The notes under the pieces: generated by a model
Database searches by the model: none
The model's input: only the letters and a program-made list of their open reading frames with translations
What the model was told of the DNA's origin: nothing
Shown: positions 25,100 to 52,869 of the stretch, piece by piece
How positions within the stretch are numbered: the first letter of the stretch is position 1
Layout of the letters: each line of letters starts with the position of its first letter
Made by a program: the position numbers and the translations under genes
Assembly (NCBI GenBank): GCA_963514095.1
Contig: OY741266.1
Location: 28,692,188 to 28,756,187, forward strand
Length of the DNA: 64,000 nt
Source: Eutrigla gurnardus
Lineage: Eukaryota; Chordata; Actinopteri; Perciformes; Triglidae
Direction: 5' to 3'

Positions 25100-26514
25100 T
25101 GTATTTTTTAAATTCCTGCATGTACTATTTCTCATAAATGATACTGTAAAGAAACCAAACGAGACAATATGTTTTTTCTCTTTTCACTTTATGACTCAAA
25201 CAATACACGTAAATACATTTTTCTTTGTAAAAATGAATCATACAATAAAACCCCTTAAATGCTGAGAAACATGGACTAGTGCAGGACAGAGTGGTAGAGA
25301 AAGAGATGGGGAAACGTGGCTCATTTTAAATCAGTTTTTGCTTGTTCTCCAGGATGTTTGAGCTTCACAGTGCAGAACGATGTTTGACACTAGAAGTCTG
25401 ATTTATACATTTAAAAAGTATACAAACGAACGTCCAATTAGTGTGACGTGAAAACCTGTAACCTTTAGGGCACATTCACTAAAACATAACTTTTTATTCA
25501 AGTAGGAAGCAGTTAAAACTTTTGAATTCATCTATGAGGGAGAAGGAAGTAGTTTTACGAATTGAGCGTATTGGAAACACATTATTTAAAAGGAGGTATA
25601 ATGAGTATGTTTATGTGTCATTAAACATGTCTGGAGTTTTTAGGTCTAGAGGTTTTAAAGATTTTAAAAGTGCTTCTTTTGTTCTCACTATCCAGTGAGG
25701 AGCTTAATCTTATGTGTCATTAATTCTTATGAAATGTGGTAAACAGGATTTCATTATGTAGAATAACGACCTCATATAATATCCATCGTTTCAGAGAATT
25801 GGAGAATAACTGATAATCTGGAGGCTCAAAATATTAAAATAGACAGTTAAACGTGTAAAAGTATGAGAGGCGTACAAACGACGCATCAAAGAAGAAGCAC
25901 TTGAACGCCACGTCACCATTTCTGTGCAAAGTGGGAATTCAAAAGCAGGACGAGGCGGTTGATTGATTGATTGATTGACTGACTGCTTGTCGTCTGCTTT
26001 TGAGCTGCACGTTAGTTTAATGACGTCAGGGCAGTTCACCACGTATTTGTGCCAGGAATTATAACATAGTAAATGTTGTATTCTTACTATAACTTTATCA
26101 GTTTGATCGTCTTAAAATTACACAAAAAACAATCGCAAAGCAAGTTTTCCTCACAGATCTGGCTGTAATATATCGTATGGAGTTACGCATTTTCACGTCT
26201 TCTTGAAGCAACACTTGCATGCCTACATGTACATAGAGCAGCGTTTCTTTTTAATGCTTTAATTATTGCTTCTGTTCATACTGGCTTTAGAGTTACTGCT
26301 TCGTAGTGCTTCCAATGTAAGTGACGAGGGGAAACCCAGAGATCTTGCTTGGTGCAATGCTATATTTGAAGCTAATATGAGGCATTAGCAAACTTGAGTT
26401 ACTAATATCAAAAGTGTCTTCAAAAAGCCGGAGGGACAGTAACACAAATTATTTTGTATTAAAAAAAAACACTGAAACTACTGACTTGATTCGTCTAACG
26501 GAGACTCTTTAAGC

Positions 26515-26914
26515 CTTTCTATGAAGGTCATGTATATAATGCATTATAAGCACATTTATAACACATTATAATGCATTTATAAGGCTTTATAAAAGTCGTT
26601 ATACATGTTTACAATCATGCATGACACCTTAGAACAAGGTTTATAAAGTATTACATTACTTTATTATATTATAAAGTATTATATCTCCATGCCAGTGAGC
26701 CCAGTGTTTGAAATAAGAATCTGAGTCCTGGGTATTCTAGGTATAAATTATGAATGCTGGACTTATAATACATTATGTCCACCACTTATAATACGTTATA
26801 AACCTTGTTCTAAGGTGTCATGCATGATCACATGTATAACGACTTTTACAAATGCATTATAATGTGTTATAAATGTGCTTATGATGCATTATATACATGA
26901 CCTTCATAGAAAGT
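26515..26914. mobile_element. Foldback (long inverted repeat) element
   Basis: The arm 26515-26653 (CTTTCTATGAAGGTCATG onward) is closely mirrored by 26789-26914, with only scattered mismatches and small indels across about 125 bp. The AT-rich loop is about 135 bp. There is no coding capacity. This palindromic layout is typical of teleost MITEs; I recognise the GGTAACACTTTCTATGAAGG outer end as a repeat seen in fish genomes. Confidence 0.75.
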
Positions 26915-27456
26915 GTTACCAAAATGGTGTTCCCCTATCACATAGATGTTAGAAGCACATAAGAAATCAAATCTATTTTAGTGTTGACATGGGCATCAGA
27001 CTATTGTTTTCAGACTGACATAAAGCTACCTGTGAGGGATGTGTTATAGTGGTTTTCATCCAGTTCTAAGTCATAAAACATCACATCACTGTGATTTAAA
27101 AAAAAGAAGAAGAAAAACTCACATTATCATGTCAGGAAAGAGGGCCGGCGTTACAAACAGAAAACGGTTCAGCAGGTTATTACAAATGGCAGAGGGGGGG
27201 GAAGTCAAGTGAATGGATAATATGGTCATAAAGATGCTGAATATGTTAGGCAGGTTGTCATTAACGCTGTGGCAAAAAAATAGAAAAAGAGTTCAGGTAT
27301 ACATTCAAAAGTTTGGATTAAAAATCCAAAAGATTCAGACAGTCTGCATTTAGAGACGGCCTCTCCTGGGACTGTATGATCACTTCCATCTCATCACACA
27401 CATGAGAGGAAAGAAGGTGAAGAGAACGGCTCCGTGTGTGTGTGTGTGTGTGTGTG

Positions 27457-44399
<16,943 letters not shown>

Positions 44400-44713
44400 G
44401 TCTGCAGAACAACGGGGGAACGATCCGAGGAGGATCCTTCTCACAGGAGGAGGAGGAGGAGGAGGAAACAACCACAACAAGGAACGAAAACTTCGCTCGC
44501 TACAAAGATTCCACACAAAAAAAAGTAAAAAAAGTGAGTTTGTTTTTTTCGTTTCGACAGAAGAGGAAACGTGGAGGAAGTCACCGCCTTCTCCTCGGCA
44601 CGGAGCCGCAGTCCTGTTCCTACAGCCGGCCAGAGAGGGAAGGGAACCAGGCGCTCTGCTCTCCTTCTCCTCCTCCTCCTCCTTCTTCTTCTTCTTCCTC
44701 CCTGAAACAAGTT

Positions 44714-44716
<3 letters not shown>

Positions 44717-44769
<53 letters not shown>

Positions 44770-44813
44770 AAGAGCGAGAGAGAGGAGGAGGAGGAGGAGG
44801 AGGAGGAGGAGCA
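44717..44813. repeat. (GA)n followed by (GAG)n purine tract upstream of trip10
   Basis: Pure GA dinucleotides of about 46 bp are followed by GAGGAG units. It lies about 320 bp upstream of the trip10 ATG. Such mirror-symmetric purine tracts can form triplex DNA. Confidence 0.9.
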
Positions 44814-45277
44814 GCGGTGGGAAAGAAAAACCTACAGCCTCTTTTTGTCTTATCTTAAAGAAGCAGCAGGTTATTTTCATATATATATATATTTGAATAA
44901 ATAATTATATTGGACGCGTCACGAGCCTCTGAGCACGAGACGTCTCCTCTCACACACACCATGGTCGTCATTAAAGATATAATATTTTATCATTTTTAAT
45001 ATTTTTTAAATAATTTTTCCGAGGTCAAATGTGCTGAGTGGGGAATAACCGTCCGGGACTAACATGTACAAATACAAATAATAATAAAAACAACACGACT
45101 ATTTGGAATACTATAACAGTATCGGTATATTACATAGTATAGGTGCACCCGGTGGAGGCTCCGGAGGTGACGTCAGCTTACCTGTTCAGACCACACCTTT
45201 GCAAAGTGCGGCTGCGCAACTCGAGAGCGACACCGTGTGTTGAAAACATGTCCGCAATCTTTATTTTTTTATCGTGC

Positions 45278-45415
45278 CATCCATCCATCCATCCATCCAT
45301 CCATTTTCTACCGCTTATCCAGTATTCAGGGTCGCGGGGGGGCTGGAGCCGATCCCAGCTGTCATTGGGCGAAGGCAGGGTACACCCTGGACAGGACGCC
45401 AGTCTATCGCAGTTT
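45278..45415 (+). mobile_element. Teleost dispersed repeat with (CCAT)n end
   Basis: (CCAT)6, then TTTTCTACCGCTTATCCAG, GGGGGCTGGAGCCGATCCCA, GGGTACACCCTGGACAGGAC and GCCAGTCTATCGCAG, is a consensus I recognise from many fish genomes. It is a fragment without an ORF. Confidence 0.65.
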
Positions 45416-45653
45416 TTTATCGTGCATTCAACAAATTAATTAGGACACACTATAATACATATAAAAATAATAATATCTACAAAATAATGTTGAGTATTGG
45501 ATTGTGCAGTTGTAAATAAATAATCAGTATCCATAATAATAATAGTCATTAGTTAATAGTTCAGTTAGCTCCATCTTCAAGAGTAAAATCCTGCTTTTAT
45601 ATGAATGTATGAGGAATAATAATCCAATTATATATTATATACTATTACAACAG

Positions 45654-45688
<35 letters not shown>

Positions 45689-46049
45689 TTTTCAGATTAT
45701 AGTTTCATACTTTCAGTTAAGTAAAATTTCCCATTCAAGACTTTGAATTGTTTTGTTTTTTTTAAATTACATTTTGGTATGAGCATTAACAATAATAATA
45801 ATAATAATAATGATAATTATAATAATAATAATACAGTATAACCGTAAGGTTTATTTACATAAGGTACTATGGTAAGGTAAAGTAAAAAAAGGCATCAGGT
45901 AACAAAGGAGATTCAAACAGATAGTATTTTTTATTCTAATGAATACATGAATAAGGAAAGCTGACCTTTCACATTCATTGATCTAAACATATTGTGGATA
46001 TTGAATTCCGTAAACACAGCAGATGAAGCTGTATAAACAAACATACATG

Positions 46050-49000
46050 TTAATCTGCACACGTACACTTGGCGACCGATCTGATCTTCATGGCGATGGC
46101 TTTGAGGGGGTAGTTCGAGCCCATCCACGATTGCCAAATGACGTGGACGCTTGTGTATGCGATGGCGCCGCGGGGGGCGTACACGCCGTTGGGGTTGGCC
46201 CAGTGGCAGTTACTGTACCAGAACCCGCCCAGATAATGCTGAGCACAGTTTTTGTCCCAGATGTCCTGATCCTTGTCAAACGTGGTGAACTTCATGTTGT
46301 TGTGTTCTGTCAGACTGTTGCCTAGAAACCAAGGGAAGCTGATGAACTCTTCTCCTGCTGCTGCTGGGCTTCATATTAGTGACTCAGGCCTACTTTAATG
46401 CTGAAGTACAGTCGGCACACATGTACTGAATGGGCCTTTAATATTTTACTAAACTTTGTGCTCTTGTTTTTAAACTGTAGCACTTTGGGATTGTTTTTAA
46501 CGATGAAAAGTGCCTTACAAATTAAATATTATTACTATTACTGTATTTAATGTATATATTTCAGATGGAAATGTTGAAATATACTGTTTAAACAAAGGTG
46601 CTTAACCCTCTTGTTACCCTCAAATTTAACATCTGTTATTTAAAACCTTCAGAAAATACTTCAAATCAAAATTGTTGCTGAGGTTTATGCTTCAGGTACT
46701 TTGTGTTTTCTTTGTTGACAACCCATTAAATAAAACATAACCCACAGCCACAATACGTATTATGTGACTATCGAATAAATAAATAAATAGATGTAAATGT
46801 GTCCAAAGTGTGTACAGGACAATTGAAAACATGTTAATTTTACCTCTTTGACCCCCCATTAAATTAGGGAAAAGTCACTGAATATCAAGCAGAAAAAAGT
46901 AACGTTAACCCTTTTATTCTTATTCAGAGACATTGAATGTTGAACAGGAGGGTTAAATCCTTTAAAGGAAATCTTCTGGACATACATGGTTTTCACTGTA
47001 ATCTGAAAAGTACTGGGAGTTTGTGGGTTACGTCAGCATAGTGCTCGAGTTACCTCGACCTTTGACCCCCAGACTCGGCCCTCACCTGCCGCTCCGCCGG
47101 TGAAGCCGTCCACGTGAAGCTGATAGCCGGCGCTCTCGGTGTCCAGGGAGAAGGAGGAGTAGTGGGCCGACGCCTTCGCTCCCTCCCAGTCCTCCATGTC
47201 GACGCGCAGCTCGTTCTTCTTCCTCGCGGCCAGCAGGAAGATGTTCTCCAGGCCTGAGAAGGAGCACCAACACCTGCTTCACGTCCCCGCCTCTCGCTCA
47301 GCCTCCTCATCTAAAGTCATATCTGGCCTCACACAGAAACAATAAGATTAAGATGGACTCACCGAGCCAGTATTCTCCAGCCGCGTTCCCAAAGCCGGCC
47401 TTGTAGTGCTGCCAGGGTCTGTAGAAGTTCTCGGTCCCGTCGACCCTCCTCTGGAATACCTGAGAGGTCCAACGGGAGGAAGAGAGAGAGGTTAGGAGTC
47501 GTCTGGTTGTCTGCTACCTGGTTGCCGCGGTTACAGATGGCAGCACCTTATGTTAAAAAAGCGATGCAGTGGGTTAAAGGGTTAAAGGGACTTAAAAATG
47601 TTTCTTGGGCTTGAGAGAAAAGTGAAGACTAAGGAGTCAAGTCACGACTTCATAAGAGGATCTGAGCTGTAAGTCTTTTAACACTTTTTAGATCTGTGAT
47701 ATGTGAGCTGTTCCTTAAGTCCCGTCAATGCACAGGCCTACTAGATGATCAAATATGGAAATAAAGCCACGTTCCTGACGTTGCAGGACAGGCGGCTGAC
47801 TGAAACCACCCAGGAACATTATTGGTGACAAGAGGTGCCCGCGAAGAGCCCAAAGGATGTTAAAAAGACAAAACCCGCCCCAGCCTGTTCACCCTGCAGC
47901 CGGAGAGAGAGAGACAGTATCAGCTGTTGAACCAGCAGACTGAGAGACTCCTAAACGCTCCACATTATAACATAGTTATACAACAATCACCCAGCCAAAG
48001 TCTAGTCTCAAGTCCAGATAACACAAATCTAACCAGGGTAGTCTAAGGTCACCCGAGGGACCCATTCAATGACCCCCGACATGTGCGATCTAGAACGGAG
48101 GTGTACTGACGGTCCATCTGCCCCCGTCGGTGTCCATGTCACAGTGGACGTGCAGCGGCGAGGTGGGACCTCCCGGGTAGATGGCGTACACGCCAGTGGC
48201 GCTGGTGTTGTCATGGCGATATATGTCATCACAGTCGACGGGCAGCTGAAACTGGGAGCTGCGGCAAACGGCGAGAAGCAGCACGGCTACGGATAAAACC
48301 TGGACGCAACAGAGGAAGATGAAGAGAAACATAATAATTAGTGTTTTAATGAAGACAGAAATCCATGTTTGTCCTGTGTTGTATCATCTGTTTTCATAAT
48401 CAGACTATTGTGTAAAAAACAAAAGCAGAGTCATGAAATAATGTGTGCCAAGTCAATAACAGTCTTTATTTACCATCCAGTCAGTCAGATGTGTCATGAT
48501 CTGTGTTTGTTTTGATCTGTGTTGTCTTGATTTTGATTCTCTGGTTTATTTTGTAATTTTGCCCTTGGTGTGATTCCCTGTCTCGTACTTCCTGGTCCTT
48601 GTTGTTTCCGCTGTCTTGACTCCCCCTCCCTCTCGTGTTGATTACCATGCCTGCCCTGATGTGTTTCACCTGTCCCTCGTCAGCTCCCTGCCTCCCTGTG
48701 TATATAGTCTGTGTGTTTCCCCTGTCTCTTGTCGGATCGTTGTCGTCTGTCGTTGTCGCTGTATGTCACTCTGTCTGCTGCCCCACGTCTCGTCCCTGGA
48801 TTTGTTCGTTTCTGCCTCCCGTGTCCTTTTGTGTTTTGGTTCCTGTTTTGTAAGTGTTTCGTTCATGACCGTTTTTGCCCTTGTGGTTTCCTTGTTTGAT
48901 ACTTTGTTTTAGTCTTAGTTTTTGGTTTTGTATTTAGTTTGTTATTGAAATAAAACCTTTTCACTGCATTTGGGTCCTCACCTCCTGCTTCCTAGCCCAA

Positions 49001-52000
49001 AACCCTGACAGAATGATCCGACCACAAGAGGACCCAGCGGTCGATGGACTCAAGACCATACATGGTATGTGGATTTTATGACAAATCCTGCTAGTAGGGC
49101 TCGCCAAATTGCTGCAAGCAAACCTTTTTTTGAAGCCACGCAACCAGCCAAGGCCCCAGCCACAGCCACAGCCATGCTAGCAGCTCATGCCGCAGTCACA
49201 GTCATGCCACCGGATCATGTCTCAGCCACCGCACAGCTTCCGAGCTCCTGCCCGAACCCGTTTTGGGGTACTCGTCTGGCCCTGGGAGGGCCAAGGAGCG
49301 TCCAGCTGGCTGACCGGCAGTTGGCTCGTCGGTTGCCGACCTCAAGGAGGAGGTGCGGCACGAGGAAGCGAGCCCCCCCGATGCTGCTCACATCGGTTCT
49401 GTTGGGGGCCTGTCCGTCACCAGTTCCAGCGGAGGCTCGCCCGGCCATGCTCCTAGCCCAGGCCTTAGCCACAGCCAAGCATCCAGCCCACGCCTCGGTC
49501 ACTGGCCTTCAGTCGGCGGTCCGGTCGACACCTGCCAGTGGTCTTCAGTCGGCGGTCCGGTCGACACCTGCCAGTGGTCTTCAGTCGGCGGTCCGGTCGA
49601 CACTCTCCAGTGGTCTTCAGTCGGCGGCCCGGTCGACACTCTCCAGTGGTCTTCAGTCGGCGGCCCGTCCGTCACCAGTCCCGGCGGAGGATCGTCCGGC
49701 ACCAGCCCAGACAGGGGACCATCCCACACCTGCTCCTTGCAGCCTATTGGGGGTTCGCCTGTCACCCGTTCCTGTTCCAACGGGGGTCCGTCCGACGCCT
49801 GCTCCACGCAGCCTTCGGGAGGTCCGCTCGTCACCCGTTCCTGTTCCGACGGGGGGCCGCCCCACGCCTGCTCCACGCAGCCTTCGGGAGGTCCGCTCGT
49901 CACCAGTTCCTGTTCCGACGGGGGGCCGTCCCACGCCTGCTCCACGCAGCCTTCGGGAGGTCCGCTCGTCACCAGTTCCTGTTCCGACGGGGGGCCGTCC
50001 CACGCCTGCTCCACGCAGCCTTCGGGAGGTCCGCTCGTCACCCGTTCCTGTTCCGACGGGGGGCCGTCCCACGCCTGCTCCACGCAGCCTTCGGGAGGTC
50101 CGCTCGTCACCCGTTCCTGTTCCGACGGGGGGCCGTCCCACGCCTGCTCCACGCAGCCTTCGGGAGGTCCGCTCGTCACCAGTTCCTGTTCCGACGGGGG
50201 GCCGTCCCACGCCTGCTCCACGCAGCCTTCGGGAGGTCCGCTCGTCACCCGTTCCTGTTCCGACGGGGGGCCGTCCCACGCCTGCTCCACGCAGCCTTCG
50301 GGAGGTCCGCTCGTCACCCGTTCCTGTTCCGACGGGGGGCCGTCCCACGCCTGCTCCACGCAGCCTTCGGGAGGTCCGCTCGTCACCCGTTCCTTTTCCG
50401 ACGGGGGGCCGTCCCACGCCTGCTCCACGCAGCCTTCGGGAGGTCCGCTCGTCACCCGTTCCTGTTCCGACGGGGGGCCGCCCCACGCCTGCTCCACGCA
50501 GCCTTCGGGAGGTCCGCTCGTCACCAGTTCCTGTTCCGACGGGGGGCCGTCCCACGCCTGCTCCACGCAGCCTTCGGGAGGTCCGCTCGTCACCAGTTCC
50601 TGTTCCGACGGGGGGCCGTCCCACGCCTGCTCCACGCAGCCTTCGGGAGGTCCGCTCGTCACCCGTTCCTGTTCCGACGGGGGGCCGTCCCACGCCTGCT
50701 CCACGCAGCCTTCGGGAGGTCCGCTCGTCACCCGTTCCTGTTCCGACGGGGGGCCGTCCCACGCCTGCTCCACGCAGCCTTCGGGAGGTCCGCTCGTCAC
50801 CAGTTCCTGTTCCGACGGGGGGCCGTCCCACGCCTGCTCCACGCAGCCTTCGGGAGGTCCGCTCGTCACCCGTTCCTGTTCCGACGGGGGGCCGTCCCAC
50901 GCCTGCTCCACGCAGCCTTCGGGAGGTCCGCTCGTCACCCGTTCCTGTTCCGACGGGGGGCCGTCCCACGCCTGCTCCACGCAGCCTTCGGGAGGTCCGC
51001 TCGTCACCCGTTCCTGTTCCGACGGGGGGCCGTCCCACGCCTGCTCCACGCAGCCTTCGGGAGGTCCGCTCGTCACCCGTTCCTTTTCCGACGGGGGGCC
51101 GTCCCACGCCTGCTCCACGCAGCCTTCGGGAGGTCCGCTCGTCACCCGTTCCTGTTCCGACGGGGGGCCGCCCCACGCCTGCTCCACGCAGCCTTCGGGA
51201 GGTCCGCTCGTCACCAGTTCCTGTTCCGACGGGGGGCCGTCCCACGCCTGCTCCACGCAGCCTTCGGGAGGTCCGCTCGTCACCAGTTCCTGTTCCGACG
51301 GGGGGCCGTCCCACGCCTGCTCCACGCAGCCTTCGGGAGGTCCGCTCGTCACCCGTTCCTGTTCCGACGGGGGGCCGTCCCACGCCTGCTCCACGCAGCC
51401 TTCGGGAGGTCCGCTCGTCACCCGTTCCTGTTCCGACGGGGGGCCGTCCCACGCCTGCTCCACGCAGCCTTCGGGAGGTCCGCTCGTCACCAGTTCCTGT
51501 TCCGACGGGGGGCCGTCCCACGCCTGCTCCACGCAGCCTTCGGGAGGTCCGCTCGTCACCCGTTCCTGTTCCGACGGGGGGCCGTCCCACGCCTGCTCCA
51601 CGCAGCCTTCGGGAGGTCCGCTCGTCACCCGTTCCTGTTCCGACGGGGGGCCGTCCCACGCCTGCTCCACGCAGCCTTCGGGAGGTCCGCTCGTCACCCG
51701 TTCCTTTTCCGACGGGGGGCCGTCCCACGCCTGCTCCACGCAGCCTTCGGGAGGTCCGCTCGTCACTCGTTCCTGTTCCGACCGGTGGTCGTCCTACGCC
51801 TGCCCCACGCCGCCTTCCTGAGCGGCCACGTCAGCTAGGTCGTCCTCATGCCCGGCCTCCTGAGCGGCCCCGCCCGCTAGGTCGCCCTCATGCCCGGCCT
51901 CCTGAGCGGTCCCGCCCGCTAGGTCGCCCTCATGCCCGGCCTCCTCAGCGGTCCCGCCCGCTAGGTCGCCCTCATGCCCGGCCTCCTGAGCCCTGCCCCC

Positions 52001-52774
52001 AGACCCCCTCCACCCACCCTACGTATCCTGAACCCCTCCTCCTGGCCCCCTCCACCCGCCCTACGTATCATGAACCTTGGGGACGTCTGGGATCCGTCCC
52101 TTGAGGGGGGGGTACTGTCATGATCTGTGTTTGTTTTGATCTGTGTTGTCTTGATTTTGATTCTCTGGTTTATTTTGTAATTTTGCCCTTGGTGTGATTC
52201 CCTGTCTCGTACTTCCTGGTCCTTGTTGTTTCCGCTGTCTTGACTCCCCCTCCCTCTCGTGTTGATTACCATGCCTGCCCTGATGTGTTTCACCTGTCCC
52301 TCGTCAGCTCCCTGCCTCCCTGTGTATATAGTCTGTGTGTTTCCCCTGTCTCTTGTCGGATCGTTGTCGTCTGTCGTTGTCGCTGTATGTCACTCTGTCT
52401 GCTGCCCCACGTCTCGTCCCTGGATTTGTTCGTTTCTGCCTCCCGTGTCCTTTTGTGTTTTGGTTCCTGTTTTGTAAGTGTTTCGTTCATGACCGTTTTT
52501 GCCCTTGTGGTTTCCTTGTTTGATACTTTGTTTTAGTCTTAGTTTTTGGTTTTGTATTTAGTTTGTTATTGAAATAAAACCTTTTCACTGCATTTGGGTC
52601 CTCACCTCCTGCTTCCTAGCCCAAAACCCTGACAAGATGTGCTTTTATTTTATTTGGGATATCACTTTCTTCCCTCCAGCCACATATTAAACATCTGAAT
52701 GGAATTGAATTATTGATGCCGAATTTAATAGGTAAAAAAGTAAACATCAGTGTCTTATTTTTATTCTCTGGGAT

Positions 52775-52869
<95 letters not shown>

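Larger units (their letters stand above)
24649..27456. other. Interval between convergent sh2d3a and trip10, mostly 3' UTR and repeats
   Basis: I see no coding exon. It should contain the sh2d3a 3' UTR (about 24649-25120) and the trip10 3' UTR on the minus strand. Minus-strand AATAAA candidates for trip10 are at 26660-26665 (inside a foldback element) and 25493-25498; I cannot choose between them. If the distal one is used, the two 3' ends come within about 400 bp. Confidence 0.6.
44400..46049. other. trip10 5' flank and gap to the mfap4-like gene
   Basis: This interval begins directly upstream of the trip10 start codon and probably holds its 5' UTR and promoter. It has a purine-rich (GA)n and (GAG)n block at 44717-44813, which reads as (CT)n in the trip10 direction, then AT-rich sequence, a dispersed repeat (45278-45415) and (AAT)n runs near 45790-45835. 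I found no coding exon and no clear TATA box. Confidence 0.5.
48492..52634 (+). mobile_element. Complete non-autonomous LTR retrotransposon (Ty3/gypsy, Tf1/sushi-like) in mfap4-like intron 1
   Basis: Two direct 519-bp LTRs (48492-49010 and 52116-52634) start TGTCATGATC and end ACCCTGACA. I saw no difference between them when reading them side by side. The element is flanked by the 5-bp target duplication AGATG (48487-48491 and 52635-52639). A polypurine tract (GAGGGGGGGG, 52103-52112) precedes the 3' LTR. The 3105-bp internal region shows no reverse transcriptase, integrase, protease or zinc-knuckle motif in any frame, so the element must rely on an autonomous relative. It is antisense to the host gene. 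Confidence 0.93.

Noticed and set aside
48300..48332. ATG 48332 as the start of the mfap4-like protein
   Set aside because: It gives a workable signal peptide, but the sequence also reads as a good acceptor (TGTTGCGTCCAG), and an upstream exon with a TATA-like box, ATG and strong donor joins in phase. Kept only as an alternative.
48616..48912. 98- and 72-aa frames repeated identically at 52240-52536
   Set aside because: They lie inside the two LTRs, and their identity reflects LTR duplication.
49499..51838. Minus-strand 755- and 691-aa frames and two further long plus-strand frames in the LTR element
   Set aside because: The 69-bp unit is divisible by three and lacks stops in several frames. 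These frames end near the array edges, unlike the frame spanning the whole interior.
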